Assembly: GCA_963823675.1 (NCBI GenBank) | Contig: CAWGMT010000012.1 | Coordinates: 1,240,001 to 1,304,000, forward strand | Direction of reading: 5' to 3' | DNA length: 64,000 nt | Origin: CAWGMT01 sp963823675 | GTDB lineage: Bacteria; Planctomycetota; Planctomycetia; Isosphaerales; Isosphaeraceae | Shown here: positions 28,001 through 35,800 of the stretch, one piece after another | How the letters are laid out: each line of letters starts with the position of its first letter | Numbering within the stretch: the stretch's first letter is position 1 | Position numbers and translations under genes: made by a program | Notes under the pieces: model-generated | The model's database searches: none | Told to the model about the DNA's origin: nothing | What the model saw: the letters and a program-made list of their open reading frames with translations, nothing else

Positions 28001-28092
28001 GTAACTACGCGATCGGGTTCCGTCCGGCGAGGACTTTACCGCTTAGCTCCTTTACTGCTTTACCACCTACCGCCGCAGGCGGTCGAAAATGA
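24823..28092 (+). CDS. nSTAND ATPase, HEAT-like repeats and FGE-sulfatase domain (C-terminal part)
   Basis: Continuation of the preceding kinase after a one-base deletion; the true start is at 23492. Walker B is in VLLVLDQFEQWLHAKR. The winged-helix/STAND tail ends in YYQLTHDYLVHSLREWLTR. One TM helix (VRGLVLAVVLALVGWGG) is followed by about 380 residues of HEAT-like helical repeats. The C-terminus is a formylglycine-generating-enzyme-like domain: GQTMVVIPGPVEFLMGSP, INWYEAA-like VNWYEAAAYCNWLS, YRLPTEAEMEYAIRAG, LFDVYGN, then RVLRGGTFVMQASAARSANR and GFRPAR. Two heptamer hairpins (25586, 27161) are translated as linkers. Probably a membrane-anchored sensor-transducer. Confidence 0.87.
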   Translation: MGLVDSLASLRRGRVLPPERKVLLVLDQFEQWLHAKRGEEETELVAALRQCDGEHVQAIVMVRDDFWLAASRFMRDLEIRLVEGENSALVDLFDPRHARKVLMAFGRAYGALPENVADLGRDQEPFLDQAISGLAQDGKIISVRLALFAEMIKGKPWTSATLEEVGGTEGMGLTFLEETFSVSTAPPEHRLHQKAAQAVLKALLPETGTEIKGQMRSRQELLAASGYATRPKDFDDVIRILDSEIRLITPTDPEGVAGDEWGVEGESSGNRPGTADGAVNPATRRSPPTTRYYQLTHDYLVHSLREWLTRKQKESRRGRAELMLADRAAVWNARPENRQLPSLLQWFTIRWQTRKKTWTPPQKKMMAKAGRYRAVRGLVLAVVLALVGWGGYEGHGTLKAHALRDRLLDANTNEVPTIVEDMGSYRRWINSLLHEAFGKAERDKDSRKQLHAGLALLPVDPSQVRYLYDRLLDAEPHEVPVIRDALAPHKDELLEKLWEVVEKPKKGKESQRLRAAAALAKYDPESESWAQASGPVVEQLVGENPVFLGLWMEGFRPIKGKLLASLEGIYRNPNSRESERTLATNILADYAAQQPEVLADLLMDADEKQFPVIYAKFKDRGEQGVPLLTAVIDTKLPADLPSSDDKRETLAKRQGNAAMALLRMDQPAKVWPLLKHSPDPRVRSYLINRLGPLGADAQAIIKRLDEEPDISARRALLLSLGEVSETEFTPDARKAMLPKLQEIYRTESDPGLHAASEWLLRTWKQVAWLKQVNDEWAKDKVKGEGWWVVGKDKDSPPATRHSPPTTPKWYVNTQGQTMVVIPGPVEFLMGSPTTEKNRGRFEPQHKKRIGRTFALAATSVTKEQFLRFQPKFWGNQMMRYPEPTCPIGGVNWYEAAAYCNWLSKDEGISEEQWCYEIKGPETKLKEKYLSLTGYRLPTEAEMEYAIRAGALTSRYYGETEELLPKYAWYVKNSQERTWPVGSLKANDLGLFDVYGNLITWCQERYKEYPAGKGDQAVEDQEDGLVVKDTDSRVLRGGTFVMQASAARSANRNNAAMPTFGNYAIGFRPARTLPLSSFTALPPTAAGGRK
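25586..25694. repeat. In-frame heptamer hairpin, GGGTGG class (copy B1)
   Basis: The left arm is rich in GGGTGG/GGCGGGTG (25585-25620) and the right arm in CCACCCG (25662-25694), complementary in 7-nt phase. It is translated as a Gly/Ser/Thr/Pro linker between LITPTDPEG and RYYQLTHDY of the STAND tail. Confidence 0.7.
27161..27243. repeat. In-frame heptamer hairpin, GGGTGG class (copy B2)
   Basis: The left arm runs AAGGTGAAGGGTGAAGGGTG and on to TGGTGGG; the right arm is built of CCACCCG/CCACTCG heptamers. It is translated as KVKGEGWWVVGKDKDSPPAT and RHSPPTT, exactly between the HEAT-like region and the FGE domain. Confidence 0.75.
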
Positions 28093-28198
28093 AATTGGCC
28101 AACGGACCAGGCAAGAACAGCGTTAATGCGCCCGCCCACTCGCCAGTTTCGAGTGGTCTTCGGTCATTTATTCTCTTCCATAGGTGAGGAACTTTGCC

Positions 28199-28670
28199 AT
28201 GTCCGTCAGCAGACGGCGATCCTGGCTCACAACCCGAGCGCGCTCCACCCAACGCACCCGCCGCCGCCCTTTCAGCCCCCTGTCGCCAGGCGGACTCGGC
28301 GACTGGCTGCTGGAGGTCCGCTGCATGCTGAGCACACTTCCCACGATGCCAACCGCGAACCTTGTTGCGTCAGGACTTTCTGTGGCGAGCGGTTAAACTG
28401 AAATCATCGACGTCAGCAAAACACCGGTTCTAGCGTCCGGCGGTGCGGGCGGCGCCTTGACTGCAACCGGCGGAAACGGCGGCAATCTCGGCCCGGCAGG
28501 CCTCGGCGGCCTTGCTGGCCAGATCAATATCAACGCCAAAACAAAGCCGAAGGACATCAAGGCCACGCAATCACCCGGCGCCAGAGGCGACCAGAATGGA
28601 GCGCCTGGGAACGGCGGCGCGGGAAAGACCCCGGGCCAGCCCGGCAAGCGCCTCCTGGGATCGACCTGGA
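28199..28670 (+). pseudogene. Remnant of a large secreted protein (basic leader, Gly-rich repeats)
   Basis: An ATG at 28199, with GAGGA upstream, gives MSVSRRRSWLTTRARSTQRT, RRRPFSPLSPGGLGDWLLEV and a stop at 28396. The Arg-rich leader resembles the leaders of giant planctomycete surface proteins (RRRxxxxLExLEDRxLLS). After the stop, another frame continues with Gly-rich text (ASGGAGGALTATGGNGGN, PGNGGAGKTPGQPGK) until a MITE-like repeat at 28673. This looks like a surface-protein gene with its middle deleted and its end replaced. Confidence 0.45.
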
Positions 28671-28672
28671 CT

Positions 28673-28770
28673 ACTGCGAAGGGCATGCATTGCGCTGCCA
28701 AGATCGGTCCCACTCTCTTGAATTCGATCTCAGGGAAACGGTCGCGGTGGCAATGCAAGTCCTGTCCAGT
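28673..28770. repeat. MITE-like element, short copy
   Basis: A 98-bp copy: ACTGCGAAGGGCATGCATTG at the left, CAATGCAAGTCCTGTCCAGT at the right, with the same GAATTCGATCTCAGGGAAAC core as the copy at 18739. It directly ends the Gly-rich remnant. Confidence 0.75.
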
Positions 28771-28947
28771 TCGTTCATCCCATCAGCGAGATCCGCTCCT
28801 GGGCGGCGGGAGAACCGGAGACGAAGAAACGCTGCGGTTTTTCTGTATCATGCTTGACTCTCAGGATGGGATGGCTTATGAATTGGGCTGCCGGGTCATC
28901 GGACGGACGACTGGTCCCGCTCAGGCTCACCACCAGGAGGATTCACG

Positions 28948-29595
28948 ATGCGCACCTCGTCGTTTCGCGTTTGGATGATGTCGGCCTTCATCGTCGCGGC
29001 TCTGTCCGGAGGGGCGAAGGCGGGCGGCCTGGCGCTGATGAATACCGGCGGGACTCCGACGGTCGGACCGCCGGCGAGCATGGGGTTCGCGTTCACGACG
29101 AATCAGTCGATCGTCGTCGATGCCCTCGCCGACGTGATTGTCCCAGGGCAGATATCTTCCACCCAGGTGCGCCTCTACGATGGCAGTCAAACCATCCTGG
29201 CCGAGGCGACCGTCAGCACCACCGATCCGCACCCGTACTCCATACCTTATGGCACGACGGGGGAGCACCTCTCGCTCTACGTCCAAGCGATCACCCCGGT
29301 GACACTGGCCGCCGACACGACGTATTACATTGCCGCCGACACGCCCAACTCCGCGTCGTTCATCTCGCAGCTCGTGGGCATCACGACCGACCCGTCAATC
29401 ACGTACGACCACGGCGTGAACGTCTTCGGGACCGGCAATAATCCGCTCACGGACTCCGGCGGCCTGGGCCCCGGTTACCTCGGCCCGGATTTCCTCATCG
29501 CTGCCAGCGCCGTGCCCGAGCCCTCCGCGCTCGTCCTGGCCGTCGCGGGTTTGACGATCTCCCTGGCGCGCCGGCGGAAGCCCCGTCGCGCCTGA
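28948..29595 (+). CDS. PEP-CTERM sorted surface protein
   Basis: 215 residues with AGGAGG 7 nt before ATG. The signal peptide MMSAFIVAALSGGAKAGG is followed by a beta-sandwich region (STQVRLYDGSQTILAEATVS), and the C-terminus AVPEPSALVLAVAGLTISLA followed by RRRKPRRA is a clean PEP-CTERM signal (VPEP, TM helix, Arg cluster). Such proteins are processed by an exosortase and exported to the surface or matrix. No exosortase gene is in the window. Confidence 0.9.
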   Translation: MRTSSFRVWMMSAFIVAALSGGAKAGGLALMNTGGTPTVGPPASMGFAFTTNQSIVVDALADVIVPGQISSTQVRLYDGSQTILAEATVSTTDPHPYSIPYGTTGEHLSLYVQAITPVTLAADTTYYIAADTPNSASFISQLVGITTDPSITYDHGVNVFGTGNNPLTDSGGLGPGYLGPDFLIAASAVPEPSALVLAVAGLTISLARRRKPRRA

Positions 29596-30071
29596 TCGGA
29601 TGGGGGCGACCGATCCTCGGCCTTGCCGGGGGCCGAAGTCCGGCCAAGTTCGCCCGGATCGCCGTGCCGCTCTGCGGCAAGACGACTACGGATCTGATGG
29701 CGGATATCATCACGTCCCGCCGCCGGATCGCAACACGCGAGCCGACGGCATGAGTGTCTGGAAACCGGAAGCTCGGAGGGCGCTCCATCAGTGCCCGTCG
29801 AACCCGAATTGCGCCGAGAAATGAAGGCTGCGGAAAACCAATCCGCGCCCATTTCAGGTCTGGCAACATAAAAAAAATCCGCTCCGCGCGGTGAGAAGGC
29901 TGGGGTTCGAGGTCGCCGGATTTTTCTTGCGGCATGGTGCACTGTAGGCCAGCAAGAGAGCCCCACAGCGGCCCTTGTCGGCCACGATTTCTTGTCGCCG
30001 GTGCTGCTTTCTGACTGGCGCGGAGATAGAGTGTAGGGGCACCAGGTAGGACAGGCGACGCGGTCGAGACG
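29596..30071. other. Intergenic with a long-loop AT stem
   Basis: 475 bp without a recognisable gene. AAAAATCCG (about 29873) pairs with CGGATTTTT (about 29917) across a loop of about 35 nt. It is a possible bidirectional terminator for the PEP-CTERM gene, but distant (about 280 bp). Confidence 0.4.
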
Positions 30072-30290
30072 CTCTGCGGCGGGGACCGGCCGGCGCTTGC
30101 AAGGCTCTTCGACCAGGATCGCGACCAGCTCGGGCGTAGGGTGGAGCTGCGCCAGGACTCGCGGCCTCGAGCCCGGCTCGAACCGTCGAACGTCGCCCAG
30201 GATTCGTTCGTCGACGTCGGCCACGAGCACAACAAACGACCGTCGTTTGCTGACGCGTCGTTCGTGTCGGCTCGACGCCGCCCGGGATAG
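30072..30290 (+). pseudogene. ECF sigma-factor N-terminal remnant
   Basis: The plus frame from 30072 to TAG 30288-30290 reads LCGGDRPALARLFDQDRDQL, then GRRVELRQDSRPRARLEPSN and VAQDSFVDV. This matches region 2 of planctomycete ECF-type sigma factors (xGDxxALxxLFxxxRxxLRRMVELRLDxRLxGRVDPSDVxQEAYL), with a small deletion in the RLRRMV part. After QDSFVDV it loses similarity. It has no start codon context or region 4, so it is dead. It lies 56 bp before a kinase gene, a common neighbourhood for kinase-linked ECF factors. Confidence 0.65.
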
Positions 30291-30345
30291 CCGCCAGGCA
30301 CAGGCAGGGTGGGGATCACCGGCCGAACCACGGGACGCAAATCTG

Positions 30346-32826
30346 ATGATCGGCAACACGGTTGGCCACTATCGCATCACCGCCAGGCTCGGCGCAGGCG
30401 GGATGGGGGAAGTGTTTCTGGCGGAAGATGCACGGCTCGACCGGAAGGCGGCAATCAAATTTTTGCCGGCCGATCTCGCAGGCGATCCGGAACGCCGACA
30501 GCGGTTCCTGACCGAGGCCAAGGCCGCTTCGGCGCTCAATCATCCGCATGTCTGCGTCGTGTACGACGTCGGCGAGACGGAAGACGGGCTGCCGTTCATC
30601 GCCATGGAGTTCGTGGAAGGCCAGTCCTTAAGCGCGCTCGTGCAGCATGGACGGCTGGAAATCTCCCGAGTCGTCCAGATTGCGATTCAGGTCGCCGACG
30701 CGCTCGATGCCGCGCACTCGCGCCGGATCGTCCATCGTGACATTAAGCCCGAGAACATCAGCTTGAACGAGCGCGGCGAGGTCAAAGTCCTCGACTTCGG
30801 TCTGGCCAAGCGGATGTTGGAGGAATCCGCCGACAGTCTTGGAATAACGGCCGCCCAGCAGCAAACCCGGGAGGGGAGTGTCCTCGGAACCCCCAACTAC
30901 ATGAGCCCCGAACAAGCCCTCGGCAAGGCCGTCGATCACCGTAGCGATCTGTTCAGTCTCGGTTCCGTGATCTACTTCCTGCTCACAGGCCGACCGCCGT
31001 TTGCGGGGGCCAATCTGGGCGAAGTCCTGGACAACGTGGTTCACAGACAACCCGAGGCCATCGCCCGCCTCAATTATGACGTTCTACCCGAACTGGAACG
31101 CATCACGCTCAAGCTTCTGGCAAAACAGGTTGACCGGCGATATCAGTCGGCCCGTGATCTCTTGGTGGACCTCAAAAACCTCCAGCGCGTGCTGGATGAG
31201 CCGGAAATGCCAGAGTGGTCAGCCTGGCTGGGCGGCGGGAGGTCGATTCGCAAGGCGACGGAGCCGATGAGCCGGAGCCTCCCAACGCCCTGCGCACCGG
31301 CCTCGCTGGAGGCGGTCAAGAGCAGCGAAATCCTGCTGAACTATGCGGCCATCGACGATCAGCCGCTGCTCGAAGGGAGGCCGGGCTGGGTGTCGCAGTT
31401 ACACCGCAATCTCGAAGTGCGCGTGGAGCAATTGTCGGGCGAAAAGGTGCATATTGCCCGGCTGCCTGATTTGTACGAATCGGAGATCATCCGGACGGAA
31501 GTCATTGGGCACCTGCCGCGAGTCAAGGCGATGGTTTCGGTCGTTTCGCCTCCGTTTGTCCGTTCCGGCGCCTGCCGCAGCGAGGTCGAAGAGTTCTGGC
31601 GGATCGCCGCGCAGACGGGCGGCCAGTGGGTGGCAGACAAGCCACGGTTGCTCAAGGTACTGAAGACCGCGGTGCGCGATGACGATTTCCCACCGGAGCT
31701 GGCAGACATCTTGGCACCGCTCCTGGGCTTCGAGTTCTTCGAGCTGGACCCGCAAACGGGTCGAATTCGCGAGTTCGACGAGACCTTCGGGCCGGTCCTC
31801 AAGCAGCGGTTCTTCGAGCGCGTGTACGACCTGGCGCACGACGTCTGCCAGATCTTGACAGCGCTGCAACAGGCCCACTCGCGGCAGACGCCGGCCCCCG
31901 AACCCGGAGTCAAGCGGCAATGGGTCTACGTCGCGACAACGACGTCCGACGTTTCTGATGAGCGCGACCGGGTGCGCCGCGAGCTCCTGGAGCGCGGTCA
32001 CATGGTCTTGCCCGACGCCCCGCTCCCCTTCCTCTCGCGCGACGTCGAGGCGGTGGTCCAGGAGTGCCTGGCGAGGTGCACGATCGCCATTCACCTCTTG
32101 GGACGGCACTACGGCGTGACCCCCGAAGACTCGTCCGAATCGATTCCCGCCTTGCAGGTGCGCTGTAGCTCGATGCACGCGGAGCGCGGCAAGCTCCAGC
32201 GGCTGATCTGGATGCCCGGCGACGACCCTCTCGACGAGCGGCAGCGTGGATTCCTGAAGCGGGTGCAGGAAGATCCCACGCTCCACTTTCACGCCGAGAT
32301 CATCGAAGGCAACTTGAATCTCCTCAAGAAAGACCTGATCCGGCGCCTGAATCCGCCCGAGGAAAAGCCGCCGGCCGCCAGGGCGCAAGCGGCGCCCAAG
32401 GCCGCTGCCGGCGGTGCACCCAAGCTGTATCTCGTCTGCGACGCCCGCGATGAAGCCGCGATTGAAGCGCTGGAGGATTATCTCTTCGCGCAAGGCATCG
32501 AGGTCTGCCTGCCCGCGTTCGACGGGAGCGACACCGACGCCGAGGTGCTGCACCAGGAGAACTTGCGCTCCTGCGATGCGGTGCTGGTCTATTACGGATC
32601 GACGCCGAGGGCCTGGGTGGACATCAAGCTCCGCGAGCTGCTCAAGGCGGCCGGCTATGGACGCGAAGCGCCGATTGCGGTCCAGGCGGTGTACATCGCG
32701 CCTCCCGACGATCGGCGCAAGGACCGCTTTCATTCCCACCAGGCGGCCGTGATTCGCCAACCGGGCGAGTTCACACCCGTTGCGGAGCTAGACACCTTTG
32801 TGATCCGGATCAAGGAGGTGTGCTAA
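30346..32826 (+). CDS. Ser/Thr kinase fused to TIR, DUF4062 and second TIR-like domain
   Basis: 826 residues from ATG 30346. The kinase occupies about 8-280: LGAGGMGEVFLAED, AAIKFLP, HRDIKPENI, DFGLAK and MSPEQ, all intact. TIR-like domain 1 (about 326-520) starts SSEILLNYAAIDDQPLLEGR, with AMVSVVSPPFVRSGACRSEVEEF holding the usual catalytic-Glu position. DUF4062 (about 525-640) has WVYVATTTSDVSDERDRVRR and LGRHYG. A second TIR/SEFIR-like domain (about 693-820) starts KLYLVCDARDEAAIEALEDY. No TM helix is visible, so it is probably cytoplasmic. The stop overlaps the next gene's ATG (TAATG). The fusion suggests phosphorylation plus NAD-type or signalling effector output. Confidence 0.88.
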   Translation: MIGNTVGHYRITARLGAGGMGEVFLAEDARLDRKAAIKFLPADLAGDPERRQRFLTEAKAASALNHPHVCVVYDVGETEDGLPFIAMEFVEGQSLSALVQHGRLEISRVVQIAIQVADALDAAHSRRIVHRDIKPENISLNERGEVKVLDFGLAKRMLEESADSLGITAAQQQTREGSVLGTPNYMSPEQALGKAVDHRSDLFSLGSVIYFLLTGRPPFAGANLGEVLDNVVHRQPEAIARLNYDVLPELERITLKLLAKQVDRRYQSARDLLVDLKNLQRVLDEPEMPEWSAWLGGGRSIRKATEPMSRSLPTPCAPASLEAVKSSEILLNYAAIDDQPLLEGRPGWVSQLHRNLEVRVEQLSGEKVHIARLPDLYESEIIRTEVIGHLPRVKAMVSVVSPPFVRSGACRSEVEEFWRIAAQTGGQWVADKPRLLKVLKTAVRDDDFPPELADILAPLLGFEFFELDPQTGRIREFDETFGPVLKQRFFERVYDLAHDVCQILTALQQAHSRQTPAPEPGVKRQWVYVATTTSDVSDERDRVRRELLERGHMVLPDAPLPFLSRDVEAVVQECLARCTIAIHLLGRHYGVTPEDSSESIPALQVRCSSMHAERGKLQRLIWMPGDDPLDERQRGFLKRVQEDPTLHFHAEIIEGNLNLLKKDLIRRLNPPEEKPPAARAQAAPKAAAGGAPKLYLVCDARDEAAIEALEDYLFAQGIEVCLPAFDGSDTDAEVLHQENLRSCDAVLVYYGSTPRAWVDIKLRELLKAAGYGREAPIAVQAVYIAPPDDRRKDRFHSHQAAVIRQPGEFTPVAELDTFVIRIKEVC

Positions 32827-32828
32827 TG
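32812..32828 (+). promoter_or_regulatory. Strong ribosome site and TAATG stop-start junction
   Basis: AAGGAGGT at 32812-32819 lies inside the end of the kinase-TIR gene, 6 nt before ATG 32826. The ATG shares its A with the TAA stop (32824-32826). The geometry indicates translational coupling and near-equimolar production of the two proteins. Confidence 0.85.
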
Positions 32829-35800
32829 AGCGGCGCACCTGCCAAGATCAACCCCTTTCCCGGGTTGCGGCCCTTCACCCAGGAAGAGGACTACCTCTTC
32901 TTCGGCCGCGAAGACCAGACGATGGAATTGCTCCAGCTCCTGGGAAAAGAGCGGTTCGTGGCCGTCGTGGGGACCTCGGGCAGCGGTAAGTCGTCGCTGG
33001 TCCGCTGTGGGCTGTTGTCGGAATTGCTGGGCGGCAAGCTGAAAAAGGCCGGCGCATCGTGGGAGGTCGCCGTCACGCATCCCGGCGGCGATCCCCTGGC
33101 GCTCTTGGCCGAAGCCATCCTGGAAGCGGACCTTTACGACCGCAATCTCGAGCACGCGCGCGAGAACCTGCTGGCCACCCTGAGCCGCAGCCATTTCGGG
33201 CTGATTGAGGCGATCAAGCAGGCGCACCTGGGAGAGGACGTCAACTTCCTGCTGGTTGTGGATCAGTTCGAGGAAATCTTCCGGTTCAACGAGGCCGGCC
33301 AAGTGCAGCAGGAGGCGGCCAACGAGTTTGTCAGCCTGCTCTTGGAGTCGGCGGCACAGACCGCGGTGCCGATCTACATCGTGATCACGATGCGCTCCGA
33401 CTTCATCGGCGAGTGCGGGCAGTTCGAGGGCCTTGCCGAGATGGTCAATCGCGGCGAGTTCCTGATCCCGCGGCTTTCCCGCGAGCAGTACAAGCGGGTG
33501 ATCGAAGCGCCCATCAAAGTCGCCGGCGGACAGATCACCCCGCGCCTGCTTCAGCGGCTCTTGAACGATCTGGGCCAGCAGGCCGACCAGCTTCCGTGTC
33601 TGCAACACGCCCTCTTGCGCACCTGGGACGTCTGGGCCGCCAGGGGCGACGCCCTGGCGCTCGATCTGGACGACTACCAGCGCGTGGGCCGGATGTCGGA
33701 GGCTCTGTCGCTGCACGCCGACGAGATCTATAGCTCGCTGGCGAACGACCGCCAGCGCGAGCTCTGCGCCGGCATGTTCAAGGCTCTGACGATGCAGGAA
33801 TCGGAGAGCCGGGGCATTCGCCGCCCCCAGCGTCTGGGCAGCCTGTGCCGGATCCTGGACGTCTCCGCCGGTGAGCTGCTGCCGATCATCCACGCTTACC
33901 GTCAGCATGGAGTGACATTCCTGACGCCCTCTCAGGAGGTTGAGTTAACCGAGCGGACGATCATCGACATTTCCCACGAAAGCCTGATGCGCGTCTGGAC
34001 GCGCCTGCGGAATTGGGTTGAGGAGGAAGCGCAAGCGGCGGGAATCTACCTGCGGCTGTCGGAAAGCGCGGCCTTGTACAAGCAGGGGAAATCGGGGCTG
34101 TATCGCGATCCGGAGCTGGGCATCGCACTCGCCTGGCAGGAATCGGAGCGGCCCAATGCCGCCTGGGCCGAGCGTTACCGGGTCGGTTTTGATGCGGCGA
34201 TGGCGTTTTTGGAGGCGAGCCGGCAGGCCAGCGCCCTCGAAGAGGAAGCGCGCGAAGCGGCCCGGCAGCGTGAGCTCGATCAGGCCCGGCAACTGGCCGA
34301 AGCCCAGCGGCTGCGGCTGGACCAGCAGCAGCGTGCCGCGCGCCGGCTCCGCTTGATGATCGCCGGCCTCGCCGCGGTTGCGCTCCTCGCCTGCGTCGCC
34401 TGCGCTGCTGCGCTTTTCGCCAACCAGCGAGCGATCACGCTGGCGGTGACGGCCCGCCAAAACGAGGAGAAGGCCCGCCAAAATGAGCAGCAAGCCAAGG
34501 ACTACGCGCAGCGAGCGGAGCAATCGCAGAAAGAGACGGCGAGCGCCCTGGCCGTCGTGGAATCCCAGAAAGCCAAGGCCGAGACAGCCGAGCGGTTGGC
34601 CCGAACTGCCGAGGAGGCGGGCCGCAAGCTGCTGTATACGACCGATATGCGACTTGCCCCGTTCGTCTGGAAAGACGACCGCACCACGGCCGAGCAGCTC
34701 CGCGTTCTGCTGGCCAAGCACATTCCTTCGGAAAGGATGAAGGATGAAGGCGGAAGGATGAATGGAGAGAAGACCGCGGCCGACGGGGCTAATTCATCCT
34801 TCAGCCTTCGTCCTTCATCCTTTGATTTACGGGGCTTCGAGTGGTACTACTACCAGCACCTGCTGGAGCACAGCGCCACGGTTTTCTCGGGGCACGCTGT
34901 CACCGTCGTCGGGGGTGCGCTGACCGCCGATGGTCAAGCGGTTACGCTCGACCAAAACGGCCAGTTGAGGCGCTGGGACCTGGGTTCTCAAGCCGAGGAC
35001 CCAGCGGGCCGTCGCGACCTGCCCGGGGGGCCCGGCGCCCAGCTCCGCGTCCTGTCGCCCAACGGTCGCCTGGCCGCACTGGCCGAGGGGAACAAGGTTC
35101 ACGTCTTTGAAACATCCACGGGCAACGAGACGTTCCAGATCGACTCCTCCCATAATCAACCCCGCCGTCTGATCTTCTCACGGGACGGCGACCGGCTGGT
35201 CATCGTCGACGACAAGATTCGGTGGTTGAGCGCCAGAAGCGGCGAGGTCTTCGCATCTCTCGATCAGAAATTCTATGCGCTCGAAAGTCTTGCTTTGTCC
35301 GCGGACGGTCTGACACTGGCCGTCGTCGGCCGTGGTCCCGGCGGCGCTCCGACTTCCATCTTCCGCCTCGATGCGGCCGCGAAGAAAGTGACCCTCCTGG
35401 CGCAGGGCTTCGGTTTACTGAATCAAGCGCTGTATGCCTGCGCGCTGACACCGGATGGCGGCCGTATCACTGTCGGCGCGAAGTTCGGCGGGGCCGTGGC
35501 GGTTTGCGACACCGCCACAGGCCGCTCGATCGCACAGCACGGGGCCGCTCATGCCTCTCCGATTACGGCGATGGTCTTCTCCAGCGACGGCGCCTGGCTG
35601 GCCACAGCCGATATCGAGGGGACGATCAAGATCTGGGCCGATCCTGGGAAACTGGATTCGAAGAGCACGGCGCTCTTGACGCTCAAGGGCCATCAAGGGG
35701 CGGTGAGCGCAGTCGCCTTCTCGAGCGATGGCAAGCGGCTCCTCACGACCAGCGCCGACAAAACGGCCCGAGTCTGGGATCTGGAGAATGCCGGTGCGGC

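Noticed and set aside
29475..30359. Minus-strand open frame of 294 codons over the ECF remnant
   Set aside because: Composition is Arg/Ser/Pro filler with no domain, whereas the plus strand has a recognisable ECF region 2.
31399..32760. Long minus-strand open frame (about 450 codons)
   Set aside because: Antisense of the kinase-TIR gene, which has clear motifs on the plus strand.
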